From BOG-908 sp963795825 (GTDB lineage Bacteria; Pseudomonadota; Alphaproteobacteria; Acetobacterales; Acetobacteraceae), in the NCBI GenBank assembly GCA_963795825.1, contig CAWCIW010000001.1, positions 434,001-498,000 of the forward strand: a stretch of DNA of 64,000 bases. Reading direction: 5' to 3'. Made by a program: the position numbers and the translations under genes. Positions 25,897 through 34,525 of the stretch are shown here, one piece after another. The notes below the pieces were generated by a model. It had not been told where the DNA came from, made no database searches, and was given only the letters and a program-made list of their open reading frames with translations. Within the stretch, counting starts at the first letter, position 1. Every line of letters starts with the position of its first letter.

Positions 25897-26896
25897 CTAC
25901 GCCTCCAGGAAGAACCGCAGCATCGCCGCGGATGCGTCCGGCCCTGCCGGTTCGGTGTAGCTCCCGGCCGGGCTGCCGCCGCTCCAGGCGTGGCCGGCGC
26001 CGTGGACGAGCCAGCGCTCCACCACCACGCGGCCGGCGGCGTCGCGCTCCTGCCATGTCTCATATTTCAGGCCGCCGGGCGCCTGGCCTTGCGCGTGCGT
26101 GGCGGTGCCGCCGGGCGAGATCTGGTCGGCGGCGAGTTCGCCGTTGCGCGGGTTGACCGTCTGGTCCTGGTCGCCGTGGAAGACGATGGTGCGGATAGTG
26201 TGGCGGCCCTGGCCGGCGTGGCCTTTTCGCATGGCGGACAGGGCGCCGATCACGTCCGTGGCGGCGCCGCACGCCAGGCCGGAGTGGATGCCGATGGCGG
26301 CGAACAGTTCGGGGAAGCGGGCGCCGAGGATGGCGGCTTGTGCGCCGCCAGCGGACAGGCCGGCGGCGAAGATGCGGTTCGGGTCCACGTTATGGGCGGC
26401 GGCGATCTGGCGGGTGAGGCCGGCGAGGAGGGCCGCTTCGCCGCCGGCGCGCGCCTGGTCGGCGGGTTTGAACCAGTTCCAGCAGCGTTGCGGGTTCGCT
26501 GCCGAGACCTGTTCCGGGTAGAGCACGAGGGCGCCGGTTTTGGCGGCCAGGGCGTTCATCTGGGTGCCGGCGGCGAAATCCTCGGCGGATTGGGTGCAGC
26601 CGTGCAGCATGACGAGCAGCGGCGGGGCGGGCGCTGGTGTGGTCGGGCAGGAAGAGGCGGTAGGGGCGGGTGCCGGCTTCGCCTGTGTAGGTTCCGGCGG
26701 TGAAGCGGCCGTCTTTGGCGGGCGGGGGCGGGGTTTGGCCGCGGTTGAGAAGGCGGCCGAGGAGGCCTGCCAGGGCGTCGGTTGGGTTCGGCGCGTTGGC
26801 GAGCCCGTTGCGTTTGAGCGTGGCGGCGACGAGGTCTGCGGCGGCGGGCAGCGCCGTGCGGGCGCGCAGCAGGTTTTTGAGGAACGGGGTGGTCAC
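25897..26896 (-). CDS. PHB depolymerase-family esterase (apparent frameshift)
   Basis: The likely start is a GTG at 26896 (MTTPFLKNLLRARTA); no clear signal peptide. After PYRLFLPDHTSA (about 26630) the frame breaks in a C-rich run. The expected PPLLVMLHGCTQSAEDF continues in the neighbouring frame to the stop at 25897. The esterase_phb features are the MLHGCTQ oxyanion loop, the nucleophile GLSAGG, the acid in HGDQDQTV and the histidine in VHGAGHAWSGG. The joined length of about 333 residues matches PhaZ-like or feruloyl-esterase-like proteins that cleave short polyesters or esters. Without a signal sequence an intracellular role is possible. Confidence 0.8.
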
Positions 26897-27498
26897 TTGG
26901 TGGCCTGGCGGCGTGAGGGGATGGCACGGCCGGGTCGGGCGACACGGCCGTGCCTGGCGACGCAACGGGGGGAAGTTACGATCGCAAAACTAATATCCAT
27001 CAGATCGGCGGGTTTGCCTAGCCCTGGTGTGCGGTGGGTTTGAAATAATCTCGGTGGGTGAGTTGGGGACGGCGTGGGTGGCGTTGGGTGGGGGTTGTTC
27101 CGGCGCGTCGGTTCATCGTGTAGGCCGTTCATGATGTTACCTGTTGTGTTTGCATCGGCGTTGTTGGGCGACTGGAGGGCGGGACTTATATGTTGCGGCG
27201 CAGCATGAATTACATCGGGGCGGGTGAGGGTTCGGGTATTTGGCGGCGGGGGTGATGGCGTCCGCACGCTCTGGTTGTGATGCACGGTGTGGGGTGAGGC
27301 TCGACGACGGGTTTACCTGCGCGTCGTGTGTGTTTCTGCGCAGCTTGGCGACCGACGCGGCCGGATGGCGGCGCGCGGACATGGCAAAAATGTCGCAATC
27401 GAAATAAAGAGGATGCGGGGCCTTCCCGTCCCAAATTTGTGCGTTAACATACGATACCGGAACGTTATCTAAATGGAACGGTAACACGGGGTCGCACA
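26897..27498. other. Long intergenic region with one perfect palindrome
   Basis: 602 bp between the divergent esterase and SUMF1-domain genes. The only clear structure is GGCACGGCCG (26924-26933) with CGGCCGTGCC (26946-26955), a 10-bp stem with a 12-nt loop close to the esterase start. The last 100 bp are less GC-rich and contain two GGAACG repeats (27450-27480) that may be promoter. No convincing ORF on either strand. Confidence 0.5.
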
Positions 27499-29124
27499 AT
27501 GCCAGACAGCAGTACCGCTCAAACGACTTTCCCGACGGAGCCGATACGCGATGCGATCCGTGCGGGGCAGAGCGCGGTGGTGTCGCTCTCGGCGGGCGAA
27601 AGCCTGACGCCGGCCGATCTCGTGGGCGTGCTCGACCTCAGCGAGATGCGGTTCCTGACCGCGGGCAAGCCGCATGACCTGGTGTCGTTCGCCGACCAGC
27701 TTTCCGCGGGCGCGGCGCAGGCCGGCCGGGCCGGGCAGGGCGAGGCGTTCCGCGTTCTGACGACGATCGATGCGACCTGCAAATCCATCGTGCTGGTGAT
27801 ACTGGACGCGCATACGCTCTCCTCCGAGGCGACGCTGCAGTTCATTGCGAACGCGATGGGCATACAGCGCCGGCTCAGCGTGATCCTGATCGGGCAGACG
27901 GGCGTGGCGGGCATACTCGCGCGCGGCGAACTGGCGCCGGTGCGGCGGCGGTTCACGCTGCTGTCGACCGAGGCGGCTGTTGCGGCGCCGGACGCGGAGG
28001 GCGGCGACGGGCTGGCGGTGGCGGAAGCGGCGCCGGCTGCAAGGGTGGTTCATGCGAAAGCCGCGGAGATGGCGCCGCCGCCGGAACGCCGGAAGCTGAT
28101 GCCGATCGCGGCGGGGGTGGCGGCTGTTGCGGCCGTGGTTGCGGTGGCGCTGATGCAGTGGCGCCATGGGTCGCACGCCGTTCTGGCTGAGGCGGGCGGG
28201 CCGCCCCGCGCGGTGGCGCCGGCGCTGCGCGCACCGGTTCCGGTGGCGGTGCGGCCGGCGGCGGTGGCTTCGGCCAGGCCGACCGTGCAGCCGGCTTTGG
28301 CGACGGTTGCGGCGCCGCGCGCCGTTGCGGCCAAGCCGCCTGCCGCGCCGATCCTGCCGGCGCTGGTGGCGCTGCCGGGCGGGACCTTGCAGATGGGCAG
28401 CCGGATGGATCGGTCCGAGCAGCCGGTGCATGGCGTGAGCGTGGCGCCGTTCGTGATGGCGGCACAGCCGGTCAGCGTGGGGATGTGGGCGGTTTGCGTG
28501 AGCGCCGGCGCCTGCAAGACGGCCGGGCAGGGCGCGCCCGATATGCCGGTGACGAATGTCAGTTGGGACGACGCGAATGTCTATGCGGCCTGGCTCTCGG
28601 CCGCGACGGGGGCGCGCTACCGGCTGCCGACGGAGGCCGAGTGGGAGTATGCGGCGCGCGCGGGCAGCCTGACGCGCTATGCCTGGGGCGATGCCATGGT
28701 GGCGGGCAAGACCGCCTGCGCCGACTGCAATGGCGGCCAGCCTGCCGGCAAGCTGGCGGCGGCGACCGCGTATCCGGCCAACGGGTTCGGGCTGTACGCC
28801 ATGGGCGGCGTGGTGGCCGAGTGGGTGCAGGATTGCTGGCACAAGAATTACGACGGTGCGCCGGCGACCTCGCGCAAGGCGTGGGACGCGGCGGGCTGCG
28901 GCGCGCGGGTTCTGCGCGGCGGTTCCTGGGAGAGCAAGGCGGACGATGTTCGCACGGCGAGCCGGGATTCGTATGACGCGTCGGTGCGATATCCGACGCA
29001 TGGTTTCCGCCTCGTTCGCGCGTCCGCGCCGGTTTTGCCGGCTGCGCCAGCGGGTGCGGTGCTGCCGGCCGCGCCGGTGGGCGCGGGCATTATTTCAACC
29101 AACACCCAATCTGGAAAGTCCTAA
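27499..29124 (+). CDS. Membrane protein with C-terminal SUMF1 (formylglycine-generating-like) domain
   Basis: 541 residues. Residues 1-165 resemble a degenerate AAA/ExeA-type module: SIVLVILDAHTLSSEAT is Walker-B-like and RRLSVILIGQTG follows, but no Walker A is seen. A single membrane helix (about 202-222, IAAGVAAVAAVVAVALM) and a Pro/Ala-rich linker come next. The C-terminal SUMF1/FGE-sulfatase domain (about 290-520) has GGTLQMGSRMDRSEQPVH, RLPTEAEWEYAARAG and LRGGSWESK. The two copper-binding cysteines of true FGE are not evident, so it is more likely a binding or regulatory lectin-like domain in the periplasm. The DUF4399 gene starts three bases after its stop. Function unknown. Confidence 0.7.
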   Translation: MPDSSTAQTTFPTEPIRDAIRAGQSAVVSLSAGESLTPADLVGVLDLSEMRFLTAGKPHDLVSFADQLSAGAAQAGRAGQGEAFRVLTTIDATCKSIVLVILDAHTLSSEATLQFIANAMGIQRRLSVILIGQTGVAGILARGELAPVRRRFTLLSTEAAVAAPDAEGGDGLAVAEAAPAARVVHAKAAEMAPPPERRKLMPIAAGVAAVAAVVAVALMQWRHGSHAVLAEAGGPPRAVAPALRAPVPVAVRPAAVASARPTVQPALATVAAPRAVAAKPPAAPILPALVALPGGTLQMGSRMDRSEQPVHGVSVAPFVMAAQPVSVGMWAVCVSAGACKTAGQGAPDMPVTNVSWDDANVYAAWLSAATGARYRLPTEAEWEYAARAGSLTRYAWGDAMVAGKTACADCNGGQPAGKLAAATAYPANGFGLYAMGGVVAEWVQDCWHKNYDGAPATSRKAWDAAGCGARVLRGGSWESKADDVRTASRDSYDASVRYPTHGFRLVRASAPVLPAAPAGAVLPAAPVGAGIISTNTQSGKS

Positions 29125-29127
29125 TAT

Positions 29128-29556
29128 ATGCTGCGACGTAATCTGCTTGCCGGCCTCTCGCTGTTGACCGTTGGGCGGGCGTTTCCTGCGCGCGCTACGG
29201 CGGCACCTGCCGACGCGTATCTGTATTTCATCTGGCCGCAGAACAATGAGCGCATACGTGGGGCGTTCTGGTGTCGGTTCGGGCTGCGCGGGATGGGCGT
29301 GACCCATGCGGGCGACACGATGGCGGGGATGGGGCACCATCATCTGCTGATCGATGCGGATGCTTTGCCGAAGGCGGGCGAGGCGATACCGGCGGACAAG
29401 AACCATGTGCATTTTGGGAAGGGGCAGACGGAGGCGCGCGTCGATCTGCCGCCTGGGGAGCATACGTTGCAGCTGGTGTTGGGGGATGCGAACCATATGC
29501 CGTTCGATCCGCCGGTGATGTCCAAGAAGATACGGGTTGTGGTTTCGGCTGGGTAG
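29128..29556 (+). CDS. DUF4399 periplasmic protein
   Basis: 142 residues with a signal peptide (MLRRNLLAGLSLLTVGRAFPARA). The mature part is the DUF4399 beta-sandwich: YFIWPQNNERIRGAFWCRFGL, GMGHHHLLID, HVHFGKGQTEARVDLPPGEH and LGDANHMPFDPPVMSKKIRV. The many histidines might bind a metal, but that is inference. It lies three bases after the SUMF1-domain gene, so the two are very probably cotranscribed and act together in the envelope. The stop touches a paired repeat. Confidence 0.75.
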   Translation: MLRRNLLAGLSLLTVGRAFPARATAAPADAYLYFIWPQNNERIRGAFWCRFGLRGMGVTHAGDTMAGMGHHHLLIDADALPKAGEAIPADKNHVHFGKGQTEARVDLPPGEHTLQLVLGDANHMPFDPPVMSKKIRVVVSAG

Positions 29557-29563
29557 GTAGGAA

Positions 29564-29738
29564 GGGAGGAAGGCCTTCTTTTTCGAGAAAAAGAAGCAAA
29601 AAGCTTTTGCTGTGACGCCTGCACGGGGATTTAGCTCTTTTTGCCAGTGTAAGGCTTGCAGAGTTGGTGTTGGCTTTGGTGCAGGCGTCGGAGCAAAAGC
29701 TTTTTGGTCCTTTTTCTCGAAAAAGGACTACTTGCTTA
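29564..29738. repeat. Dispersed hairpin repeat, paired arms (B/A)
   Basis: Complete unit: left arm B with GTGACGCCTGCA, right arm A with GGTGCAGGCGTCGGAGC, and a spacer retaining GGCTTGCAG. It lies between convergent genes; the enoyl-CoA hydratase stop is read from the right arm. Confidence 0.93.
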
Positions 29739-30518
29739 CTTATGCTGGAAGTTCGGCGGACGCTTCGCGCTGAATGCCGCCATGCCTTCTTTCTGGTCGG
29801 CGGTGGCGAACAGCGCGTGGAAGGTTCGGCGTTCGTAGAGGATGCCTTCGGCGAGGCTGGATTCGTAGGCGCGGTTTACCGCCTCCTTGGCGCTGATCGC
29901 GGCGGGGAGCGACATTTCGGCGATCGTGGTGGCGGTGGTTGTGGCGTCGGTTAGCAGGTCGGCGGCCGGGGTGATGCGGGCGACGAGGCCGGCGCGCTCG
30001 GCTTCGGCGGCGTCCATCAGGCGGCCGGTGAGGATCATTTCCATGGCGCGGGATTTGCCGATGGCGCGGGTGAGGCGTTGGGAGCCGCCCATGCCTGGGA
30101 TTACGCCGAGTTTTATTTCGGGTTGGCCGAACTTTGCGGTGTCGGCGGCGAGGATGAAATCGCACATCATGGCGAGTTCGCAGCCGCCGCCCAGGGCGAA
30201 GCCGGCTACGGCGGCTATCAGGGGGGTTCGGGTGCGGGCTATTGCGTCCCAGCCGGCGAACCAGTCGGCGCGGTGCATGTCTATGAAGGATTGGTTGGCC
30301 ATCTCGCCAATGTCCGCGCCGGCGGCGAAGGCGCGTTCGGAACCTGTGAGGATTATGCAGCCGATTTCGGGATCCCGGTCGTAGAGGGTGAGGGCGGCGG
30401 TCAGGTCGGTGAGGGTTTGCAGGTTTAGGGCGTTTAGCGCGCGGGGGCGGTTTAGGGTGATGCGGGCGACGCGGTTGGTGGTTTCGGTGAGAATGGTTTC
30501 GTAGGCGGCGGGGGGCAT
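29736..30518 (-). CDS. Enoyl-CoA hydratase
   Basis: 260 residues from the ATG at 30518. Crotonase-fold motifs: RITLNRPRALNAL, the oxyanion-hole segment ERAFAAGADIGEM, AVAGFALGGGCELAMMCDF and GQPEIKLGVIPGMGG, with the two catalytic glutamates of hydratases (GGGCELA and PEIKLG contexts). It hydrates 2-enoyl-CoA esters. It lies two bases downstream of mmsB and follows mmsA, so methacrylyl-CoA in valine breakdown is the likely substrate, by context only. Confidence 0.9.
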   Translation of the reverse strand: MPPAAYETILTETTNRVARITLNRPRALNALNLQTLTDLTAALTLYDRDPEIGCIILTGSERAFAAGADIGEMANQSFIDMHRADWFAGWDAIARTRTPLIAAVAGFALGGGCELAMMCDFILAADTAKFGQPEIKLGVIPGMGGSQRLTRAIGKSRAMEMILTGRLMDAAEAERAGLVARITPAADLLTDATTTATTIAEMSLPAAISAKEAVNRAYESSLAEGILYERRTFHALFATADQKEGMAAFSAKRPPNFQHK

Positions 30519-30520
30519 GG

Positions 30521-31396
30521 TCAGGTGGGCTCCGACTGGGCGCGTATTGCGTTTATTATGGCGGAGAAGTCGCGCGGGTCGGTGTTGTTGGATTCGAAGG
30601 TTTCGTAGATGGCGGCGGCTTGTGCGCCGAGGGGCGTGTGGGCACCGGCGGTTCTGGCGGCTTCCTGGGCGAGGCGGAGGTCTTTTAGCATTAAGGCGGC
30701 GGCGAAGCCTGGTTTGTAGGCGTTGTTGGCGGGGCTTGTGGGGACGGGGCCGGGGACGGGGCAGTATGTGGTTAGCGACCAGCATTGGCCCGACGAGGTG
30801 GAGGCTACGTCGAACATGGCCTGGTGGGAGAGGCCGAGTTTTTCGGCGAGCACGAAGGCTTCGCTGACGGCTATCATGGACACGCCGAGGATCATGTTGT
30901 TGCAGATCTTGGCGGCTTGGCCGGCGCCGGCCTCGCCGCAGTGTACGATGCGTTTTCCCATTGATTCCAGAAGGGGTTTTGCTTTTTCGAAGGCGGCGGC
31001 GGTGCCGCCTGCCATGAAGGTGAGCGAGCCGGCGGCCGCACCGGCGGTGCCGCCGGAGACCGGCGCGTCGAGGGCGAACATGGCGGCGTCGGCGAGGAGG
31101 GCGTGGGTTTCTCGGGCGCTGGCTACGTCGATCGTGGAGCAGTCGACAAAGAGGGTTTCGGGGGCGGCGTGGTCGATCAGCTCGCGGGTGGTGGTGACGA
31201 CGTGGCGGCCGGCGGGGAGCATGGTGAAGATGATCTGGGCGTTTCGGACGGCTTCTGCGGCGGTTTTCGTCAGGTGGATGCCTGGTGGGGGTTGGATCGG
31301 GGAGATGTCGTAGCCGCGGACATCGTGGCCGGCTTTTGCGAGGTTTGCGGCCATGGGGGCGCCCATGTTGCCCAGGCCTATGAAGGCTAGTTGCAT
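30521..31396 (-). CDS. mmsB: 3-hydroxyisobutyrate dehydrogenase
   Basis: 291 residues from the ATG at 31396 (MQLAFIGLGNMGAPMAANL); sequence upstream is the repeat read through. The Rossmann motif GLGNMG is at 7-12. The substrate motif DAPVSGGTAGA is near 120, the catalytic lysine is in GAGQAAKICNNM near 172, and the C-terminal helical domain has GFAAALMLKDLRLA. It oxidises 3-hydroxyisobutyrate to methylmalonate semialdehyde with NAD+ in valine catabolism. mmsA (next step) is upstream and the enoyl-CoA hydratase is two bases downstream. Confidence 0.92.
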   Translation of the reverse strand: MQLAFIGLGNMGAPMAANLAKAGHDVRGYDISPIQPPPGIHLTKTAAEAVRNAQIIFTMLPAGRHVVTTTRELIDHAAPETLFVDCSTIDVASARETHALLADAAMFALDAPVSGGTAGAAAGSLTFMAGGTAAAFEKAKPLLESMGKRIVHCGEAGAGQAAKICNNMILGVSMIAVSEAFVLAEKLGLSHQAMFDVASTSSGQCWSLTTYCPVPGPVPTSPANNAYKPGFAAALMLKDLRLAQEAARTAGAHTPLGAQAAAIYETFESNNTDPRDFSAIINAIRAQSEPT

Positions 31397-31414
31397 TTTC
31401 TGGTTCCTATTGAG

Positions 31415-31549
31415 CAAAGCAAGGCCTTCTTTTTCGAGAAAAAGAAGCAAAAAGCTTTTGCTCCCTGTCGGCGAATGTTTCAGCGCTCCCCGACAGGGAC
31501 CAAAAGTCTTTTGCTTCTTTTCTTCAGAAAAGAAGGCCTTGCTTGCTTA
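31415..31549. repeat. Dispersed hairpin repeat, compact paired arms (B/B)
   Basis: Shortest pair. The arms meet through GCTCCCTGTCGG and CCCGACAGGGACC with only about 17 nt between them, so the whole 135 bp is nearly one palindrome. It carries the GACAGG edge of the singletons, not the GCCTGCA edge of other pairs. It lies between mmsB start and mmsA stop. Confidence 0.92.
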
Positions 31550-33045
31550 CATCGTTGGGATGACGAAACTTGCGCCCGCAGCGCACGCCTGAGGGCCAGC
31601 GCGAGGTTACGGTTTTTGTTTTTGTATAGAAACGTATCGAGTTCGGGGCCGTGCTGGTTCAGGTCTCCGAAGCCGGAGCGTTTCCAGCCGCCGAAGGTGT
31701 GATAGGCGAGGGGGACGGGGATGGGGACGTTTACGCCGACCATGCCGGCTTGCACGCGGGTGGTGAAGTCGCGGGCGGCATCGCCGTCGCGGGTGAAGAT
31801 GGCTACTCCGTTGCCGTATTCATGGTCGTTGCAGAGTTGCAGGCTTTGTTCGTAGGTTTCGGCGCGGGCGATGCAGAGGACGGGGCCGAATATTTCCTCG
31901 CGGTAGATGCGCATTTCGGGGGTTACGCGGTCGAAGAGGGAGCCGCCGATGAAGTAGCCGTTTTCGTAGCCTTGCAGGCGGAAGTCTCGGCCGTCTACGG
32001 CGAGGGTCGGCGCCTTCGGCGAGGCCGGTTTCTATGTAGCCGTCGGACGCGGGTTAGGGCTTCTTTGGTTATTAGGGGGCCGTAGTCGGCTTCTGCGTCG
32101 TTCGAGGGGCCTACGCGGAGGGCTTCTACGCGGGGGATTAGTTTGGCTACCAGGGCGTCGGCGGTTTTCTGGCCTACTGGGACGGCTACGGAGATGGCCA
32201 TGCAGCGTTCGCCGGCGGAGCCGTAGCCGGCGCCGATCAGGGCGTCGACTGCCTGGTCGAGGTCGGCGTCCGGGAGGATTACCATGTGGTTTTTGGCGCC
32301 GCCGAAGCATTGCGCGCGTTTGCCGTGGGCGGCGGCGGTTTCGTAGATGTATTGCGGCGATCGGGGTGGAGCCTACGAAGCCGATGGCCATGATTTTTGG
32401 GTGGGTCAGGAGGGCGTCGACCGCGGTTTTGTCGCCGTGGATTACGTTGAAGATGCCTGGGGGGCCGCCGGCTTCGAGGAAGAGTTCGGCCAGGCGGACG
32501 GGGACGGAGGGGTCACGTTCGGAGGGTTTCAGGATGAAGGCGTTGCCGCAGGCGATGGCGGGGCCGGCTTTCCAGAGGGGGATCATGGCGGGGAAGTTGA
32601 AGGGGGTTATACCGGCTACTACGCCTAGGGGTTGGCGCATGGAGTATAGGTCTATGCCGGTGCCGGCGGAGTCCGAGTATTCGCCTTTCAAGAGGTGGGG
32701 GATTCCGCAGGCGAATTCTATGACTTCGAGGCCGCGCTGGACGTCGCCGCGGGCGTCGGGAACGGTTTTGCCGTGTTCGCTGGAGAGCAGGCGGGCGAGT
32801 TCTTCCATGTTCTGGTTGATGAGGTCTACGTAGCGCATCATTACGCGGGCGCGGCGCTGGGGGTTTTGGGCGGCCCAGGCGGGTTGTGCGGCGGCGGCGT
32901 TTTCTACGGCGGCGTTTATTTCTTCGAGGGAGGCTAGAGGGACTTGGGCTTGGGGGTCACCGGTGTTGGGGTTGTAGACGGTGGCGGTTCTGTTGGAGGT
33001 GCCTGGGAAGGGTTTGCCGGCGATGAAGTGGGGGATTTGTCGCAT
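31547..33045 (-). pseudogene. mmsA: Methylmalonate-semialdehyde dehydrogenase, broken by several frameshifts
   Basis: The start is the ATG at 33045 (MRQIPHFIAGKPFPG). The sequence is clearly MmsA: GVVAGITPFNFPAMIPLW, FILKPSERDPSVP, the active-site cysteine in GSAGERCMAISVAVPVG, REEIFGPVL and GGWKRSGFGDLNQHGP, ending near SIRFYTKTKTVTSRWPSG and FVIPTM. These pieces lie in different frames. Breaks fall near 32350, near 32040 and 32010, near 31642 and near 31590. The stop is read from the repeat tail. MmsA makes propionyl-CoA or acetyl-CoA from (methyl)malonate semialdehyde. About five indels in 1.5 kb is far above the local rate. Either sequence quality is poor here or the gene is decaying, although the intact codon pattern between breaks argues for recent damage or error. 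Confidence 0.8.
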
Positions 33046-33149
33046 GAGTGTGGAGCGCCCTGGTTTGGGGGTTTTTGGTTGGGGGGGAGGGAAGCATGGG
33101 TGGGGCGGGGTGGGAAGGGTGGGGCTGGGGTGCGTTGGGCGTGGGGTAG

Positions 33150-33216
33150 GGAAGAAAGCAAGGCCTTCTTTTTTGCAAAAAAGGAGCAAAAAACTTTTTG
33201 GGGTGCTGTCGCGGCG
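33150..33216. repeat. Dispersed hairpin repeat, single arm (type B)
   Basis: AAGGCCTTCTTTTTTG-CAAAAAAGGAGC, AAAAAACTTTTT and the GCTGTCGCGGCG edge. It lies between the mmsA start and the next minus-strand gene. One stem side is mismatched (GGAGC for GAAGC). Confidence 0.85.
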
Positions 33217-33254
33217 TTGTTACGATTTTTGCGTGAGTAGCTGTTTGTCTTTTC

Positions 33255-33854
33255 TCATCCGATGTTCTTGCAGTGAATGCAGAACGGCTTGTTCATCGAC
33301 CAGGTATAGTCGGTGCTCTCTTTCTGGCCGGTGATCGGATCGGTTACTTCCTTTGGCATCTCTCCCTTGATGCCGTAGATGGCGCCGATCCATTTCGGGT
33401 AATCGACCAGGACATCTGAGGGCAAGCCATCCTGCGGGTGGGTGAACGGCACCGTGGGATGCAGCAACTCGTGCCATGTCGTCTCCAGCGTGCCGGCAAA
33501 ACTGTCGCCCAGATCCTGCATGAAAACGCGGACGGCCGATCGTGTGGCCCTGATCTCGTCGACGCTGCGCGGCTGGGTTGTGGCGGATGACGTCCATGTC
33601 GTGAGAGCCGGATAGCGGGCGGGTCCCGATCCAGGCAGCCACTCCTGCGGGTTGGTGAAGAAGCGCACCGGCGTGGTTCTCGATAGCACGGTCAGAGTGG
33701 CGAGCAGGTCGCGCAGATGCGGCGCGCCTGTCTGCGTCATGCCGATCCCGATACGTAGCGCCTCTCGCACGCGGGTCAGCAGATTTGGCGTATGCATTCC
33801 GGCGAGGTCGAAGGTCAGCGCGCCATACTGGATTTGGAGATCGTTTGTCGCCAT
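33255..33854 (-). CDS. Unknown protein with an HExxH motif
   Basis: 199 residues from the ATG at 33854. No signal peptide or membrane helix. The fold is unknown to me. A possible zinc-protease motif, THE-type TWHELLHPTVPF (HELLH at about 127-131), lies mid-protein, and two cysteines close together near the end (FCIHCKNIG) could form a zinc knuckle or disulfide. It lies 17 bp after an OmpA-like lipoprotein or secreted gene on the same strand, so they may be one unit. Metallopeptidase activity is a hypothesis from the motif only. Confidence 0.6.
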   Translation of the reverse strand: MATNDLQIQYGALTFDLAGMHTPNLLTRVREALRIGIGMTQTGAPHLRDLLATLTVLSRTTPVRFFTNPQEWLPGSGPARYPALTTWTSSATTQPRSVDEIRATRSAVRVFMQDLGDSFAGTLETTWHELLHPTVPFTHPQDGLPSDVLVDYPKWIGAIYGIKGEMPKEVTDPITGQKESTDYTWSMNKPFCIHCKNIG

Positions 33855-33871
33855 TGCCTGTGCCTCGCGTT

Positions 33872-34441
33872 TTAGGGTTTCCTGCGGCTAAGTTTGTCGG
33901 CCGTCAGCTTGCAGGCGGGCGCGTCTGTGTTCAGGGCAGTCTTGCTGTTGGCGCAATGGGTTTCATACCAGGCGAAGCGTTGTGCGTCGGTGTCTGCCCG
34001 GCAGGCGGCGGCCCTGAGCGGGTCGTCGATGGTGACGTTGCGGGCGAGAATCGCCATGTGTTCGATCGGTGTGGTTGGGGAGACGCTGCGGCCTCTGACC
34101 CAGATTGCGTCGGTTTTGATGCCGGTGGCGGCGAGCGTGAGGCGGACTGCTTCGGCGCGGCGCAGGGCGAGGTCAGGGGTGTAGCCTGCTTCGGTTGTGT
34201 CGGCGGTACCGGTGAGCAGGACCAGGGTGATGTCGGGACGGATGCGCTGGCGCCAGCGTTCCAGCCAGCGCGAGGCTGGGGGGCCGTCGACGATTGGCGT
34301 CGTGCTTCCTGGTGCGAACAGGAAGGTTGGTGGGTCGCCGGGGCTGCCGCCGCATTGGTCGGCGACGGTTGGTTGGGCTTGAGCTGGGTGGCAGGCGATT
34401 ATAGCCAGGATGACGATAGGCGTGTAGAACAGTATATTCAT
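33872..34441 (-). CDS. Secreted protein with OmpA-like domain
   Basis: 189 residues from the ATG at 34441 (MNILFYTPIVILAIIACHPAQA, a signal peptide). The middle segment ITLVLLTGTADTTEAG, then DLALRRAEAVRLTLAATGI, fits the OmpA C-terminal (peptidoglycan-binding) pattern of a GHTD-type turn and a conserved RRA helix, though the usual His is Thr. A cysteine-bearing C-terminal tail (RAAACRADTD, THCANSK, ACKLTADK) follows. It is probably periplasmic. Function unknown. It is upstream of and co-directional with the HExxH protein. Confidence 0.6.
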   Translation of the reverse strand: MNILFYTPIVILAIIACHPAQAQPTVADQCGGSPGDPPTFLFAPGSTTPIVDGPPASRWLERWRQRIRPDITLVLLTGTADTTEAGYTPDLALRRAEAVRLTLAATGIKTDAIWVRGRSVSPTTPIEHMAILARNVTIDDPLRAAACRADTDAQRFAWYETHCANSKTALNTDAPACKLTADKLSRRKP

Positions 34442-34525
34442 TGTGTGTGTCGCTCGCTGCAGCTGCTCTGCCATCGCACTTTTCTCCACGAAGCGAGATC
34501 ATAATCCAGTCGAACTGCTCTGCTG

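Noticed and set aside
26897..27498. Possible coding sequence in the 600-bp gap before the SUMF1-domain gene
   Set aside because: All open frames are Pro/Thr/His-rich shadows without recognisable domains or good starts.
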